From assembly GCF_009769755.1 (NCBI RefSeq), contig NZ_SDWJ01000002.1, forward strand, positions 372,001-436,000: 64,000 nucleotides of DNA. Reading direction: 5' to 3'. Source of the stretch: Sphingorhabdus profundilacus (lineage in GTDB: Bacteria > Pseudomonadota > Alphaproteobacteria > Sphingomonadales > Sphingomonadaceae). Both the position numbers and the translations under genes were made by a program. The number at the start of each line of letters is the position of its first letter. Position 1 is the first letter of the stretch. Shown piece by piece: positions 49,286-58,036 of this stretch. The notes beneath the pieces are model-generated. The model made no database searches and was not told the origin of the DNA. It saw only the letters and a list, made by a program, of their open reading frames with translations.

Positions 49286-51391
49286 ATGGCAACGAGTGCG
49301 GGCATTCAGGTGGAAGAGCGGGGGGCGCTGGTTGCGCGCGCTTCGCTTTTTGGCCCATTTGCGCTTACCGATCAGGGCGGAGCACCTATCACCCTTTCCA
49401 ATCGCCGGGCCCGTGCGGTGTTGGCTATGCTGTGCTTGGAGCCCGACCAGCCTGTCGCGCGCGAACAGCTTACCCGGCTGCTATGGCCCGGACGGTTTGA
49501 GGCTCAGGCAAAGGGGAGCTTGCGGCAATGCCTGCTCGAACTGGGCAAAGCGCTTGAGCCTTTAGAGCAGCCGCTGCTTGTCGTAACGCGCGAGCGGGTT
49601 ATGCTTACCAATATGCGTTTGCGGACCGATCTGTCGGATCTTGAAGCGGCGCTGATGGCGGGGCGCGATCAGGAGGCGATCGCGCTCTTTGATATGATCG
49701 GGACAAGGCGTCTGCTCGACGATCTGAATGTCGGCGATGCTTTTGCCGATTGGCTGGAGGCGCGGCGGAAACAAGTTTCGCTGCGGCTGCAGGCTTTGGT
49801 CGAGCGGGCGCTGGATGACATTGGCGATACGGCGCTGCGCAAACGCCTGCTCGGCGCCTGGGCGGTGCAGCAGCCGTCTGTTGCGCCCGCTGCCATGCCG
49901 ATACCGACCGACATAAAGACTCGGATTGCCGTTTTGCCTTTCAAATCTTTGGGCAGTGCCGATGGGCCGGATTATTTCACCGACGGGATGGTCGATGAGT
50001 TGATCACGACGTTGGGTCAGGTACCCCAATTGCTGGTCGCGGGCAGGATATCGTCCTTTCATTTCCGCGATAGCCCCTTCACGCCCACACAGATCGCCGG
50101 GGAATTGGGGGTCACCCATCTGATCGAGGGATCGGTGCAGCGGCAGGGCGAGCAGGTGCGCATCCATGTGCATCTGATTGCGGGTGACACAGGCTTTGAA
50201 CTTTGGGGGCAGCGCTTTGATGGGAGCCTCGATTCGATTTTCCGATTGCAGGAGGATGTCGCGCAAGCCGTGACGCGGGCGCTGGCCGAAGCGCTAGACC
50301 TCGATATGGCTGCACCGCTGGTGCGCACCATGACCGGCAGCAAAAAGGCCTTTGATCTCTATTTGCAGGGTCGGGCCCTCAATGCCCGATTGTTCGGCGA
50401 TGGCGTTCTCGACAATGCCGTCGAGCTGCTGGAGCAGGCCGTCGCGATTGATCCGCAATTTGCCGAAGCTTGGGTCGAACTGGCCGAGGTGCATCACAAT
50501 ATTTCGGTCTGGACCCAATGTCTGGACCGCAATGCAGAGGCGCTCCGCATGGCGGAGTGCGCCCACAAGGCAATCGCCCTTGCTCCCCAGCTTGGCTATC
50601 CGCGGGCGCTTCTTGCCATCTATGAATGGACGCGAAACAACATAGTCGTGGCAATGGATCTGGTGTTCGAAGCCTATCGCCGCGAACCGACCCATCCCGG
50701 GGTCGCCATGCGCGTCGGCTCCTTTCTGCTTTACATCGGGCGCACCCGCGATGCGGCTCCCTATGTTATGGCCGCGATTGAACAAGATCCGGTCGACACG
50801 CGCAAATTTGCCCTGCTGATCGCGGTGCATATGCATCGCGGCGAGTTTAAAGCGGCTGTGCAGGTCGGGCAGCGCTCGGTTGATCTAGGCTGGCCGTCGG
50901 TTCAGTTAGGGCTGGCGATGGCAGCAACGGGCCGACATGACTTGGCGGTAGAACAATATCAGCTGACCAAAAAATTAGTCAACACCATCATCCTACCTCC
51001 GGTCGGCAGCGGCCCAATGACGGACGAAGCGATGGATGCGTATTGGCTGGTTGCGGCAAAGGGCGTGTGCAGCGGGCAGGAAGCCGATCGCCTGATCTAT
51101 CATCAGCTTTTGAATATGATGTTCGCCACGCTGCATGACAAAGCGGATATGGCGATCATCGCACCTGCCATTATGACGGGCCATGTAGAATTGGTGTTCA
51201 ATGGCCTTGGGCTTCGCCTGACACCGGCCAATATGGTGTGGCTGGTTATGCTGTGGATGGACATCGATCCCGTCCGCCAGATCTGGCAGCATCCCGAATT
51301 CATCCCCTTTGCCCAGCGTATCGGCCTGGCAGCCGCATGGGACAAATATGGCTGGCCTGATTTGTTGCCGCAGCCCAGCAACCGCGTTTAG
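49286..51391 (+). CDS. SARP-like winged-helix regulator fused to TolB-like and TPR domains
   Basis: A 701-residue protein. Residues about 13-195 resemble a SARP/BTAD module: a winged helix (ASLFGPFALTDQGG, LSNRRARAVLAMLCLEPDQPVAREQLTRLLW) then a helical bacterial transcriptional activation part. Residues about 208-340 are a TolB-N/FlgO-like domain (RIAVLPFKSLGSADGPDYF, GMVDELITTLGQ, HLIEGSVQRQGEQVRIHVHLI). TPR repeats follow (about 360-560). There is no membrane segment, unlike CadC. It is a one-component cytoplasmic regulator, with three 11-bp-spaced repeats just after its stop. Confidence 0.82.
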   Translation: MATSAGIQVEERGALVARASLFGPFALTDQGGAPITLSNRRARAVLAMLCLEPDQPVAREQLTRLLWPGRFEAQAKGSLRQCLLELGKALEPLEQPLLVVTRERVMLTNMRLRTDLSDLEAALMAGRDQEAIALFDMIGTRRLLDDLNVGDAFADWLEARRKQVSLRLQALVERALDDIGDTALRKRLLGAWAVQQPSVAPAAMPIPTDIKTRIAVLPFKSLGSADGPDYFTDGMVDELITTLGQVPQLLVAGRISSFHFRDSPFTPTQIAGELGVTHLIEGSVQRQGEQVRIHVHLIAGDTGFELWGQRFDGSLDSIFRLQEDVAQAVTRALAEALDLDMAAPLVRTMTGSKKAFDLYLQGRALNARLFGDGVLDNAVELLEQAVAIDPQFAEAWVELAEVHHNISVWTQCLDRNAEALRMAECAHKAIALAPQLGYPRALLAIYEWTRNNIVVAMDLVFEAYRREPTHPGVAMRVGSFLLYIGRTRDAAPYVMAAIEQDPVDTRKFALLIAVHMHRGEFKAAVQVGQRSVDLGWPSVQLGLAMAATGRHDLAVEQYQLTKKLVNTIILPPVGSGPMTDEAMDAYWLVAAKGVCSGQEADRLIYHQLLNMMFATLHDKADMAIIAPAIMTGHVELVFNGLGLRLTPANMVWLVMLWMDIDPVRQIWQHPEFIPFAQRIGLAAAWDKYGWPDLLPQPSNRV

Positions 51392-51398
51392 AGCCGTT

Positions 51399-51430
51399 TT
51401 GACGCTTTATTGACGCTTTATTGACGATCC
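51399..51430 (+). promoter_or_regulatory. Three TTGACG repeats with exact 11-bp period
   Basis: TTGACG begins at 51399, 51410 and 51421; the first two units are identical over 11 bp (TTGACGCTTTA). One-turn spacing is the arrangement bound by SARP/OmpR-type winged-helix regulators. It lies between the SARP-like gene and the first secreted-protein gene. Confidence 0.75.
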
Positions 51431-51441
51431 GGTGGATTGAC

Positions 51442-51460
51442 CGATGACGCTACGTCATCG
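51442..51460. promoter_or_regulatory. Palindrome CGATGACG-CTA-CGTCATCG
   Basis: A perfect 8-bp-arm dyad, 12 bp after the TTGACG array and 164 bp before the next start codon. A second operator or a transcript hairpin. Confidence 0.55.
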
Positions 51461-51503
51461 CAAGATAGCGTTAAGGGATCGCAGACAATTTAATGGATTT
51501 TGG

Positions 51504-51591
51504 GTGAACCGGCACAGTCGGTTTTGCCAAGAGGAGAGCCGTGCCTTTGGCCTCGACCGCGCGGCACTGTGGGTTTGAACGAGCCCCGTCA
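51504..51591 (+). promoter_or_regulatory. Duplicated 88-nt leader, copy A
   Basis: Matches copy B (52195-52282) at 67 of 88 positions without gaps. A GTGCC/GGCAC stem is conserved in both, while the sequence between the arms is the most variable part, as expected of a folded RNA. Ends 32 bp before the first secreted-protein start. Confidence 0.65.
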
Positions 51592-51623
51592 ATGCGGCGG
51601 GACGCAATATGGGGAGTATGAAA

Positions 51624-52076
51624 ATGAAATTGATGAAAAATGTGATGATCGCAACGGCTATGCTGATTTCGGCACCGATGGCATTGCCAACGGCCGCAAT
51701 AGCGCAGGAATTTCCGCTGGTAGCCGGTGACTATTCCGATGTTGGCGGCATCTTTGTCAAAGACGGCGGGACGCTGAAATATGCGATGCATCTGGCGGGC
51801 GACTGGAAGAAGAATCAGGAATTTGCGAAATCGCAGGGCTGGATCACCGACTACAAGATCTACGTCAATGAAAACCCCCGCGATGGTGAGCCCAATGTCT
51901 ATCTGGTAACAACATTCGCCAGCCTACCCGATGCCGCCGAAACCGAACGGCGTGGCAAGGTTTATGAAGCCTGGGTCAAGACGACCAATGCACAACGCGA
52001 CGCGGCATCAGGAAATCGGGCTGAATATCGCACGATAAAGAGTAGCATGCTCTTACGCGAATATAAGGTCCGCTAA
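51624..52076 (+). CDS. Secreted alpha/beta-barrel-like protein, copy 1
   Basis: A 150-residue protein. The ATG at 51624 is chosen because GGGGAG lies 7 nt upstream; two earlier ATGs are too close to or before it. Signal peptide is about 1-27, ending TAAIAQ. The mature part has HLAGDWKKNQEFAKSQGWITDYKIYVN, RDGEPNVYLVTTFASLPDAAE and RTIKSSMLLREYKVR. The spacing of WKK, KSQG, Y and GEP is shared with copy 2, and predicted strand-helix order suggests a dimeric alpha/beta barrel (inference). No family name recognised. Confidence 0.75.
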   Translation: MKLMKNVMIATAMLISAPMALPTAAIAQEFPLVAGDYSDVGGIFVKDGGTLKYAMHLAGDWKKNQEFAKSQGWITDYKIYVNENPRDGEPNVYLVTTFASLPDAAETERRGKVYEAWVKTTNAQRDAASGNRAEYRTIKSSMLLREYKVR

Positions 52077-52086
52077 GGCGCGATCG

Positions 52087-52133
52087 GGTCAATTCGCTCG
52101 GCCTGCAAAAATGCCGTGCCGGGCGAATTGACC
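52087..52133 (+). terminator. Long hairpin after secreted-protein copy 1
   Basis: GGTCAATTCGC and GCGAATTGACC are perfect 11-bp arms, and pairing extends inward (CGGC/GCCG with one wobble). It lies 10 bp after the stop. No T-tract, so possibly an attenuator or mRNA-stabilising hairpin. Confidence 0.55.
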
Positions 52134-52194
52134 ATGGTCGCCATAACTTCGCTGCATGGCGATTGGCGACTTTAGACAGATTTTGAACTTCAGG

Positions 52195-52282
52195 GCGAAC
52201 TGGACAAGCCTGTTTTGCGAAGAGGCGAGCTGTGCCTTCGGCGCACGCGTCGCGGCACCGTGAGTTTGAACGAGCCTCGTCA
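52195..52282 (+). promoter_or_regulatory. Duplicated 88-nt leader, copy B
   Basis: Copy of the leader at 51504-51591. The blocks GTTTTGC, AAGAGG, GTGCCTT, CGCGGCAC and GTTTGAACGAGCC are kept. Ends 30 bp before the second secreted-protein start, almost the same distance as copy A. Confidence 0.65.
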
Positions 52283-52312
52283 TTTTGACCTGGCCAATTT
52301 GGGAGAATGATG

Positions 52313-52759
52313 ATGAAAATGATGAAAAGCCTTTACGTAGGGGCAGCGTTGTTGGTTGCCGCCACCATGGCTGTTCCTGCCGCCGCGCAAGAATCGCCGC
52401 TCAAGCGCGGCAGTGTCTGGGTTGCCAGCCGGATCGACGTTCTGCCCGGACAGAACCCTGCCTATACCGATTATCTGGCGACCCAATGGAAAAAGGAAAT
52501 GGAGTGGGGCAAGTCCCAGGGCCATATCCTCAGCTATCGGATAATGAGCACCAACCACGCACGTACCGGCGAGCCCGATATTATCCTGCTGATCGAATAT
52601 AAGGATTATGCAAGTGCGGCTGAGCGGGACGCCATCAGCAAACGCTTCAATGAAGCCATGAACACCGACAGATTGAAGACTGCTGCCGCAAACCTTGAGC
52701 GGGAAAAAATCCGCACGTCGATGGGCTCGACCGAATATCAGGAATGGATTGTGAGATAA
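52313..52759 (+). CDS. Secreted alpha/beta-barrel-like protein, copy 2
   Basis: A 148-residue paralogue of the previous gene. GGGAGA 6 nt before the ATG at 52313 decides among four closely spaced ATGs. Signal peptide about 1-25, ending VPAAAQ. Mature segments are GSVWVASRIDVLPG, YLATQWKKEMEWGKSQGHILSYRI, RTGEPDIILLIEYKDY and SMGSTEYQEWIVR. Similarity to copy 1 is moderate, but the shared leader and layout show that gene and upstream region were duplicated as one unit. Confidence 0.75.
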   Translation: MKMMKSLYVGAALLVAATMAVPAAAQESPLKRGSVWVASRIDVLPGQNPAYTDYLATQWKKEMEWGKSQGHILSYRIMSTNHARTGEPDIILLIEYKDYASAAERDAISKRFNEAMNTDRLKTAAANLEREKIRTSMGSTEYQEWIVR

Positions 52760-52777
52760 GCGACCCGTTGCACGACC

Positions 52778-53215
52778 ATGGCGGGCGGCATCCTCCCCAG
52801 TGTGCCCCCGCCAATCCCTATTTCCTCAATCGATGCGGAGGCACCTGTGGCTGTCATCGACGATGTTGCCCGTGATTTCACTGCGATGCTCCGGCTCGAC
52901 CAGTTCGAGGCAGCAGGCGAGAAATTCTGGGCAATAGACGTGAAAAGCGCGGAACCTGCGGCCTTGTCCCAAGACATTCCCGCGCTTGTATCCGGCAGGG
53001 AAGCGGCGCTCCGAAAGACCAGAGCACGGTTTGCCGAGGCTGACATCGACGACCTACGCATCGATGGCCCCTTTGTCACCGGCGACCAGTTCGCGCTGTT
53101 CCTCGATATGCTGATCACCGACCCGGCGACGGGCAAGACGCAACCTTTCGCCGAAATCGCCATTTTTACCGTCCGCGACGGGCGCATCATCGAGGAACGA
53201 TTTTTCTATGACTGA
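52778..53215 (+). CDS. SnoaL-like (NTF2 fold) domain protein
   Basis: A 145-residue protein with the SnoaL-type order: helix ARDFTAMLRLDQFEAAGEKFWA, GREAALRKTRARF, a strand pair DLRIDGPFVTGDQFALFLDMLITD and the last strands FAEIAIFTVRDGRIIEERFFYD. Such folds act as small hydrolases, isomerases or binding proteins; no specific active site is identifiable. No signal peptide. It starts 18 bp after the second secreted-protein gene and overlaps the permease fragment by 8 bp, so it is probably co-transcribed. Confidence 0.75.
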   Translation: MAGGILPSVPPPIPISSIDAEAPVAVIDDVARDFTAMLRLDQFEAAGEKFWAIDVKSAEPAALSQDIPALVSGREAALRKTRARFAEADIDDLRIDGPFVTGDQFALFLDMLITDPATGKTQPFAEIAIFTVRDGRIIEERFFYD

Positions 53216-53780
53216 AGCCGCAAGTCCGCCCCGCGTGGTCGGCACGTTTGGCACGGTGATGCTCAGCCTCAACTCGGTGATCGGCGCGGGCATCTTTGCC
53301 CTGCCAGCCGTGCTCTATGCCGCAACTGGCAATTTTTCCCCATGGATGTTCCTGATCTTTGGACTGCTTCAAAGCTTTAATGTGCTCGTGCTCGCGCGCC
53401 TTGCGACGATGTTCGTAGCCTCAGGCGGTGTTCAGCTTTATGCCCAGTCTGCATTCGGGCCAATTGCCGGGTTTCTGGTTGGCTGGTTGATGGTTCTTGC
53501 GGGAGCAGCGGGGCGCGGAGCGGCGCTTTCGGTGCTGGTTGACTATTTTGCGGTGTTCTTGCCGGCGCTGGCCGATCCGTTGGCAAAACAGCTGTCGGTG
53601 CTGCTGCTGATTGCTGCGCTGTGCGGTCTGACGCTGGCGGGAATGCGCTATGCGATGAACAGTCTCGTGGTCGGGACCGTGTTCAAGCTGGCTCCGATTG
53701 CTGTGTTGTGCTTGATTGCCTTCGCGTCAGGGGGCGTTGCGGTAAGTTCTACCTTGCCGAGCATTGGCGAGTTTGATTAG
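53208..53780 (+). pseudogene. Truncated APC-family amino acid permease
   Basis: Only the first 190 residues of a transporter of normally 420-450. The start matches APC proteins (TFGTVMLSLNSVIGAGIFALPAVLYAATG, then GGVQLYAQSAFGPIAGFLVGWLMVLAGAAGRGAA). It breaks off after about five membrane segments at a stop just before the dyad and tRNA-like junction near 53798-53880. Probably inactive; loss of the 3' part likely happened at the element boundary. Confidence 0.82.
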
Positions 53781-53797
53781 TTCGAAATTTGCGAAAA

Positions 53798-53880
53798 TTC
53801 CCGATATTTTCCCGTTAAATCGGGAAATTTCAATGATACGGGTCCGCTCAGGACTGCACCGCGCACCAGACAGTCGTTTT
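53798..53880. other. Dyad and near copy of the tRNA-Leu 3' junction (candidate att remnant)
   Basis: TTCCCGAT and ATCGGGAA form a dyad at 53798-53826. Then 53862-53880 repeats 18 of 19 bases of the tRNA-Leu end plus flank at 48360-48378 (CGCACCAGACAG, one mismatch, CGTTTT). This would fit the right end of an element inserted at the tRNA. The match covers little of the tRNA itself, so it is provisional. Confidence 0.4.
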
Positions 53881-53901
53881 GATCCGCAAAGTCTGAGCCG
53901 A

Positions 53902-54327
53902 TCAAGTTCGCCCCAGCCGCGCGACAATGGTCACGAAGAACGCAGTCGACCATCCCAGCAATAGCAGGCCGTTGATGCCCTCAATTGCGGCGACCAAACG
54001 CCAATCGGGATTTATATAGCGGTCGTCAAAGCCGATGCCGGCATAGCTGATCGTTGAAAAATAGACGGCGGTCTCAATATCGCTAACCGCACCGAGCGCT
54101 TCGAAGAGAAAGGCATAGAGCCAGATTTCCACGCCATGAAGCGTGAAGAGCCCGACAACCAAGGCAAGCGTGAACAGCATCGTTCGGGGGGACATAGCGG
54201 CCAAGTGATGCGCCCGCTCCATCTGTATTTCGTTACGCAGACTTCGTCCCAACAGCGCCAGTCCTACACCATGAATGACCACGGTCAGCAAAACGCTCAG
54301 AGTCGATACCAAGAGTTGAACGAACAT
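53902..54327 (-). CDS. Two-helix ion-channel-like membrane protein
   Basis: A 141-residue protein with hydrophobic segments at about 5-27, 52-78 and 110-138. The pore-loop region reads VYFSTISYAGIGFDD, matching Ion_trans_2 channels in layout, but the potassium filter TVGYG is replaced by SYAGIG. It may therefore conduct differently or be a divergent sensor. It lies 4 bp after the TraR-like gene on the same strand and probably shares its operon. Confidence 0.7.
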   Translation of the reverse strand: MFVQLLVSTLSVLLTVVIHGVGLALLGRSLRNEIQMERAHHLAAMSPRTMLFTLALVVGLFTLHGVEIWLYAFLFEALGAVSDIETAVYFSTISYAGIGFDDRYINPDWRLVAAIEGINGLLLLGWSTAFFVTIVARLGRT

Positions 54328-54331
54328 CTAT

Positions 54332-54646
54332 CTACATACAATCGGCGCACAAGGTGGCCGTAGGCATCGATTCCAGCCGCGCCGCAGAAATAGGCTCCCC
54401 ACAGGAAAAGCATTTGCCATATTGGCCCTGATCCAGACGCCCTAGTGCGGCGCGGATCGCCGCCATTTCCTGCATGACCAGAGCATCTTGTGCAGCGAGC
54501 ATGTCATCATCTTCAATTTCGATGGCTTGCTCTTCTGAATCGGCACTCATCGGTTCGGTCAACTGGGCTTCAATTCGCCCTCCACGCAATTCCAGTTCCG
54601 CCAGACGGGCTATAAGTTTGGATCGAACTTCCGCGTCGACAGTCAT
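54332..54646 (-). CDS. TraR/DksA-type zinc-finger protein
   Basis: A 104-residue protein with an N-terminal acidic coiled coil (LIARLAELELRGGRIEAQL, IEIEDDDMLAAQDALVM) and a C-terminal four-cysteine finger, CFSCGEPISAARLESMPTATLCADC. That is the layout of short DksA-like regulators acting in the RNA polymerase secondary channel. It overlaps the DUF465 gene by 4 bp. The target genes are unknown. Confidence 0.85.
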   Translation of the reverse strand: MTVDAEVRSKLIARLAELELRGGRIEAQLTEPMSADSEEQAIEIEDDDMLAAQDALVMQEMAAIRAALGRLDQGQYGKCFSCGEPISAARLESMPTATLCADCM

Positions 54647-54894
54647 TTCGACACCTCGTCTGCTTTCAGTGCCAGCTGAACGGCGTCCAACAGCGAAAGG
54701 CGTTCTTTTTTAAGCTCCTCGGTCCTGTCTTCCGAGGCCGCTTCGATACCACTGTCGATCCGGTGGATTTCACGGTTGAGCACATGATAACGTTCGGCCA
54801 GCGCGGCAAAGCGCTTATCCTGCGTTTTTAACGCGTGAATGTGTTCGGCCGCATCCGGGAATTCGTCGTGCAGTTCATGTGGCGTGTGGGACAT
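54643..54894 (-). CDS. DUF465 (YdcH-like) small coiled-coil protein
   Basis: An 83-residue protein starting at the second of two adjacent ATGs, 7 nt after AAGGAG. HIHALKTQDKRFAALAERYHVLNREIHRI and ELKKERLSLLDAVQLAL are the family's helical segments. Function unknown. Coupled to the TraR-like gene by ATGA, with the channel-like gene third, making a three-gene unit. Confidence 0.82.
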   Translation of the reverse strand: MSHTPHELHDEFPDAAEHIHALKTQDKRFAALAERYHVLNREIHRIDSGIEAASEDRTEELKKERLSLLDAVQLALKADEVSK

Positions 54895-55133
54895 CATTAT
54901 TCTCCTTGGTAAAAAGGCATATGATGTAAATGGCTGAACGCCGCTTAAGTTGCATTGCGCTAGATCAAGAACCGATGGCATGCCGGAATGAAGCGATCAG
55001 CGGCATGCTGCTGCTATCATCTGCAAACAGCTCATGACCGTCATACAGAAACGACAGTGTTCCTGGCGCGGTTTTGCTACTTGAGCGCCCGCACTAGTGA
55101 CGCTTTGACAATGTCAGTCCCGCCTCACCCCCG

Positions 55134-57134
55134 TCACGCCTTGGCTTTCAAACTGTCTGCCACTGGAACGCCGTGGCGCTCCAAGGCTTCAACGATTTTG
55201 CCAGCGCCTTCCAGATCGCCCCAGAACATCGGGCCGCCGCGATAGATGGGCCAGCCATAGCCGTATATCCACACCACATCGATGTCGGACGCCCGCTGCG
55301 CCTTGCCTTCTTCGAGGATATGATATCCCTCATTGACCATCGGATATAAAGTGCGCTCGACAATTTCCTGATCGGATATGTCGCGTTTGGGAAGATTTGA
55401 CGTCGCCCGGAATTCTTCGATAATGGCCAAGGCTTCGGCGCTGGGTGTGCCGACACGCTTTTCGTCATAATCGTAAAAGCCCTTGCCGTTTTTCTGGCCA
55501 AACCGACCAGCGGCACACAGGCCGTCGCGGATGCTTTCAATCCGGGCCGGATCACGGTGCCAGCCAATATCCAGCCCAGCCAGATCGCTCATCTGGAACG
55601 GGCCCATTGGCATACCGAAATCAGTATGCACCTTGTCAATCTGGGCCGGGGTTGCGCCTTCGAGCAAAAGCTGCATCGCCGGCTGCTGTCTTTTGGAGAG
55701 CATACGGTTGCCGATAAATCCGTCGCATACACCGGCAACGACGGCGACCTTGCCGATTTTCTTGCCGGTTGCCATCGCGGTTGCCAGCACGTCGGGCGCA
55801 GTTTTTTCGCCGCGCACCACTTCAAGCAGCTTCATGACATTGGCGGGGGAGAAAAAGTGCATGCCCACCACATCTTGCGGGCGGCTGGTCGCAGCGGCAA
55901 TTTCATCGACATTCAGATAGGACGTGTTCGACGCCAATATCGCGCCGGGTTTGCAAATCTGGTCGAGCTTGCTGAACACCTCTTTCTTGACGTCCATATT
56001 TTCATACACCGCCTCAATGACCAGATCGCAACCGGCCAGCGCGTCAAGACTGAGCGACGGGGTCAACAGCGCCATCATTCCTTCGACCTGTTCGGTCGTA
56101 AAGCGCCCTTTGGCGGCGCTGGCTTCGTAATTTTTGCGGATGACGGCAACGCCGCGGTCCAGATTTTCCTGCACCATTTCAACGATCGTGACCGGTATGC
56201 CCTTGGCGAGAAAATTCATCGAAATTCCGCCACCCATGGTGCCTGCGCCGATCACGCCGACTGTGTTCACGGGGCGCAGCGGCAAATCCTTGGGCAAGCC
56301 GTCAATTTTGGCCGCCTGACGTTCGGCAAAAAACATATGCCGCTGTGCCGCGGATTGTGACCCGCCCATCAATTTGAGGAATTCGGTGCGCTCAAACTTC
56401 ATGCCGTCTTCAAACGACAGCTTCGTCGCAGCTTCAACGCAGGCAAGATTCGCATAGGGGGCTTCAAAACCCTTCCATTTACGGGCGTTCATTTGCTTCA
56501 ACTGGTCGATCACACCAACATCGCCCTTGACGGGCAAATCGCGCGTCGCCCGTGGTCCGGTTGCAATCACTTCCCGGGCAAAGGCAAGTGCGTCGTCGGC
56601 AAGGTTGTTTTCGTTCGCCAGCCGATCAATCAGACCCATTTGCAAAGCCTTTGACGCTGACACAGGCTCCCCCAGCGCACACATTGTTGCCGCCGATTCA
56701 ACCCCCACGATTCTGGGCAGGCGTTGGGTGCCGCCTGCGCCCGGCAAAAGGCCAAGCTTTACTTCCGGAACGCCCAATTTTGCCGAAGGGACCGCAATCC
56801 GATAATGACAAACAAGCGCAGTTTCGAGACCGCCGCCAAGCGCTGTGCCGTGAATTGCGCCGACCACGGGCTTTGCTGCACCCTCGATCAAGCCTAGCAC
56901 CTTGTTGAAATCCGGCCCTTGGGCAGGCTTGCCGAATTCTGTAATATCTGCGCCTGCAATAAAGGTCGTACCTTCACAGCGCAGCACAATCGCATGCACG
57001 ACAGGGTCTGCCAATCCTTGCTCGATCGCATCTGCTATCCCTTGTCGCACATGCCAGGACAGCGCGTTCACCGGAGGATTGTTGACCAGAACGACCAAAA
57101 TATCATCGATGGCTTGGGTGGTAACAGACGACAT
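55134..57134 (-). CDS. Bifunctional enoyl-CoA hydratase/3-hydroxyacyl-CoA dehydrogenase
   Basis: A 666-residue beta-oxidation enzyme of the peroxisomal type. The start (MSSVTTQ) follows AGGAG; a frame 8 codons longer has no site. The N-terminal crotonase domain has [13 protein letters not shown] and [19 protein letters not shown] with [19 protein letters not shown]. The dehydrogenase starts with [12 protein letters not shown] (about residue 300, NAD site) and includes [16 protein letters not shown] (catalytic His). Hydratase and dehydrogenase residues are all present. No thiolase gene is adjacent. Confidence 0.93.
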   Translation of the reverse strand: MSSVTTQAIDDILVVLVNNPPVNALSWHVRQGIADAIEQGLADPVVHAIVLRCEGTTFIAGADITEFGKPAQGPDFNKVLGLIEGAAKPVVGAIHGTALGGGLETALVCHYRIAVPSAKLGVPEVKLGLLPGAGGTQRLPRIVGVESAATMCALGEPVSASKALQMGLIDRLANENNLADDALAFAREVIATGPRATRDLPVKGDVGVIDQLKQMNARKWKGFEAPYANLACVEAATKLSFEDGMKFERTEFLKLMGGSQSAAQRHMFFAERQAAKIDGLPKDLPLRPVNTVGVIGAGTMGGGISMNFLAKGIPVTIVEMVQENLDRGVAVIRKNYEASAAKGRFTTEQVEGMMALLTPSLSLDALAGCDLVIEAVYENMDVKKEVFSKLDQICKPGAILASNTSYLNVDEIAAATSRPQDVVGMHFFSPANVMKLLEVVRGEKTAPDVLATAMATGKKIGKVAVVAGVCDGFIGNRMLSKRQQPAMQLLLEGATPAQIDKVHTDFGMPMGPFQMSDLAGLDIGWHRDPARIESIRDGLCAAGRFGQKNGKGFYDYDEKRVGTPSAEALAIIEEFRATSNLPKRDISDQEIVERTLYPMVNEGYHILEEGKAQRASDIDVVWIYGYGWPIYRGGPMFWGDLEGAGKIVEALERHGVPVADSLKAKA

Positions 57135-57271
57135 CTGCGGCTCCTGCAATGTTGGCAAAAATGAATTTTACCGATGTGCTGGATTTATCGGGTCAATGCA
57201 AGCGGACCTGTTCCCGTGGCGCACCGCCCTGCCATTAACCTTGTTCGTCATGTACAAAATTAGAATCTTTG

Positions 57272-57937
57272 ATGGATACAGCCCTTATGGTCGACGCGTC
57301 CTCAGTCCAATATTCAGATCGGAATCCGGCGCCGGAAATGGCACCCGATGCCGCCAATGACAGTGACCGGCGACAGCATGCGCGCGCGGTCAAGGTTATG
57401 CGTGTGGCACGACTGAAAAATGTGGAACTCCATGCAGAATGTCTGGGTCTGGTCCGCGACGTGTCATCGGGCGGCATGAAAATAGATGCCGACTTTCCGC
57501 TCGAAATTGGCCAGTCTGTCGAAATCGCGTTGTTGGACGATCAAGAACTTATAGGCGACGTGGTATGGCTGGACGGGAAAACTGTCGGGATCAGCTTTTC
57601 CCGGCCAATATCTGTTGAACAGATACTGACACGGCCATCGAACAAGCACGGTGCGCGACAGGTCAGATTACCCCGATTCAAGACCGAACGTGAAGTTACC
57701 CTGAAGGTCGACGACCATTTGACCGACGCAAAATTGCTTGATTTGTCGCAACGCGGTGCAAAATTGAGCTGCGATGCCAAAGTCAAATTGCACCAGAATA
57801 TTCTGGTACGCCTGAATATCCTGCATGCCGTTCGAGCCACGGTAAAATGGCGCGCGGCGAATATGCTCGGAGTAGAATTTCATCGGCTGTTGACGGTCGA
57901 AGAATTAAGTGAATGGCTAAGGGTGAGGACCACTTAA
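57272..57937 (+). CDS. Protein with two PilZ domains
   Basis: A 221-residue protein, probably starting at the ATG at 57272. The first PilZ domain (about 30-110) has an Arg-rich start RRQHARAVKVMR and RDVSSGGMKID. The second (about 125-215) has RLPRFKTEREV and LDLSQRGAKLSCD. Both contain the D-x-S-x-x-G part of the c-di-GMP motif; the RxxxR part is clearer in the first. It may tune motility or envelope output to c-di-GMP. The next gene is a NarL-type regulator on the same strand. Confidence 0.85.
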   Translation: MDTALMVDASSVQYSDRNPAPEMAPDAANDSDRRQHARAVKVMRVARLKNVELHAECLGLVRDVSSGGMKIDADFPLEIGQSVEIALLDDQELIGDVVWLDGKTVGISFSRPISVEQILTRPSNKHGARQVRLPRFKTEREVTLKVDDHLTDAKLLDLSQRGAKLSCDAKVKLHQNILVRLNILHAVRATVKWRAANMLGVEFHRLLTVEELSEWLRVRTT

Positions 57938-58036
57938 CAACGCAATGGCCATGCACTCGTCGCAAAAAGTTCCATTTCACTTGAAATCACATCGCGCTAA
58001 AGCAATAAGCATCCGGGGACGGAGGTTGTAGGGGCG

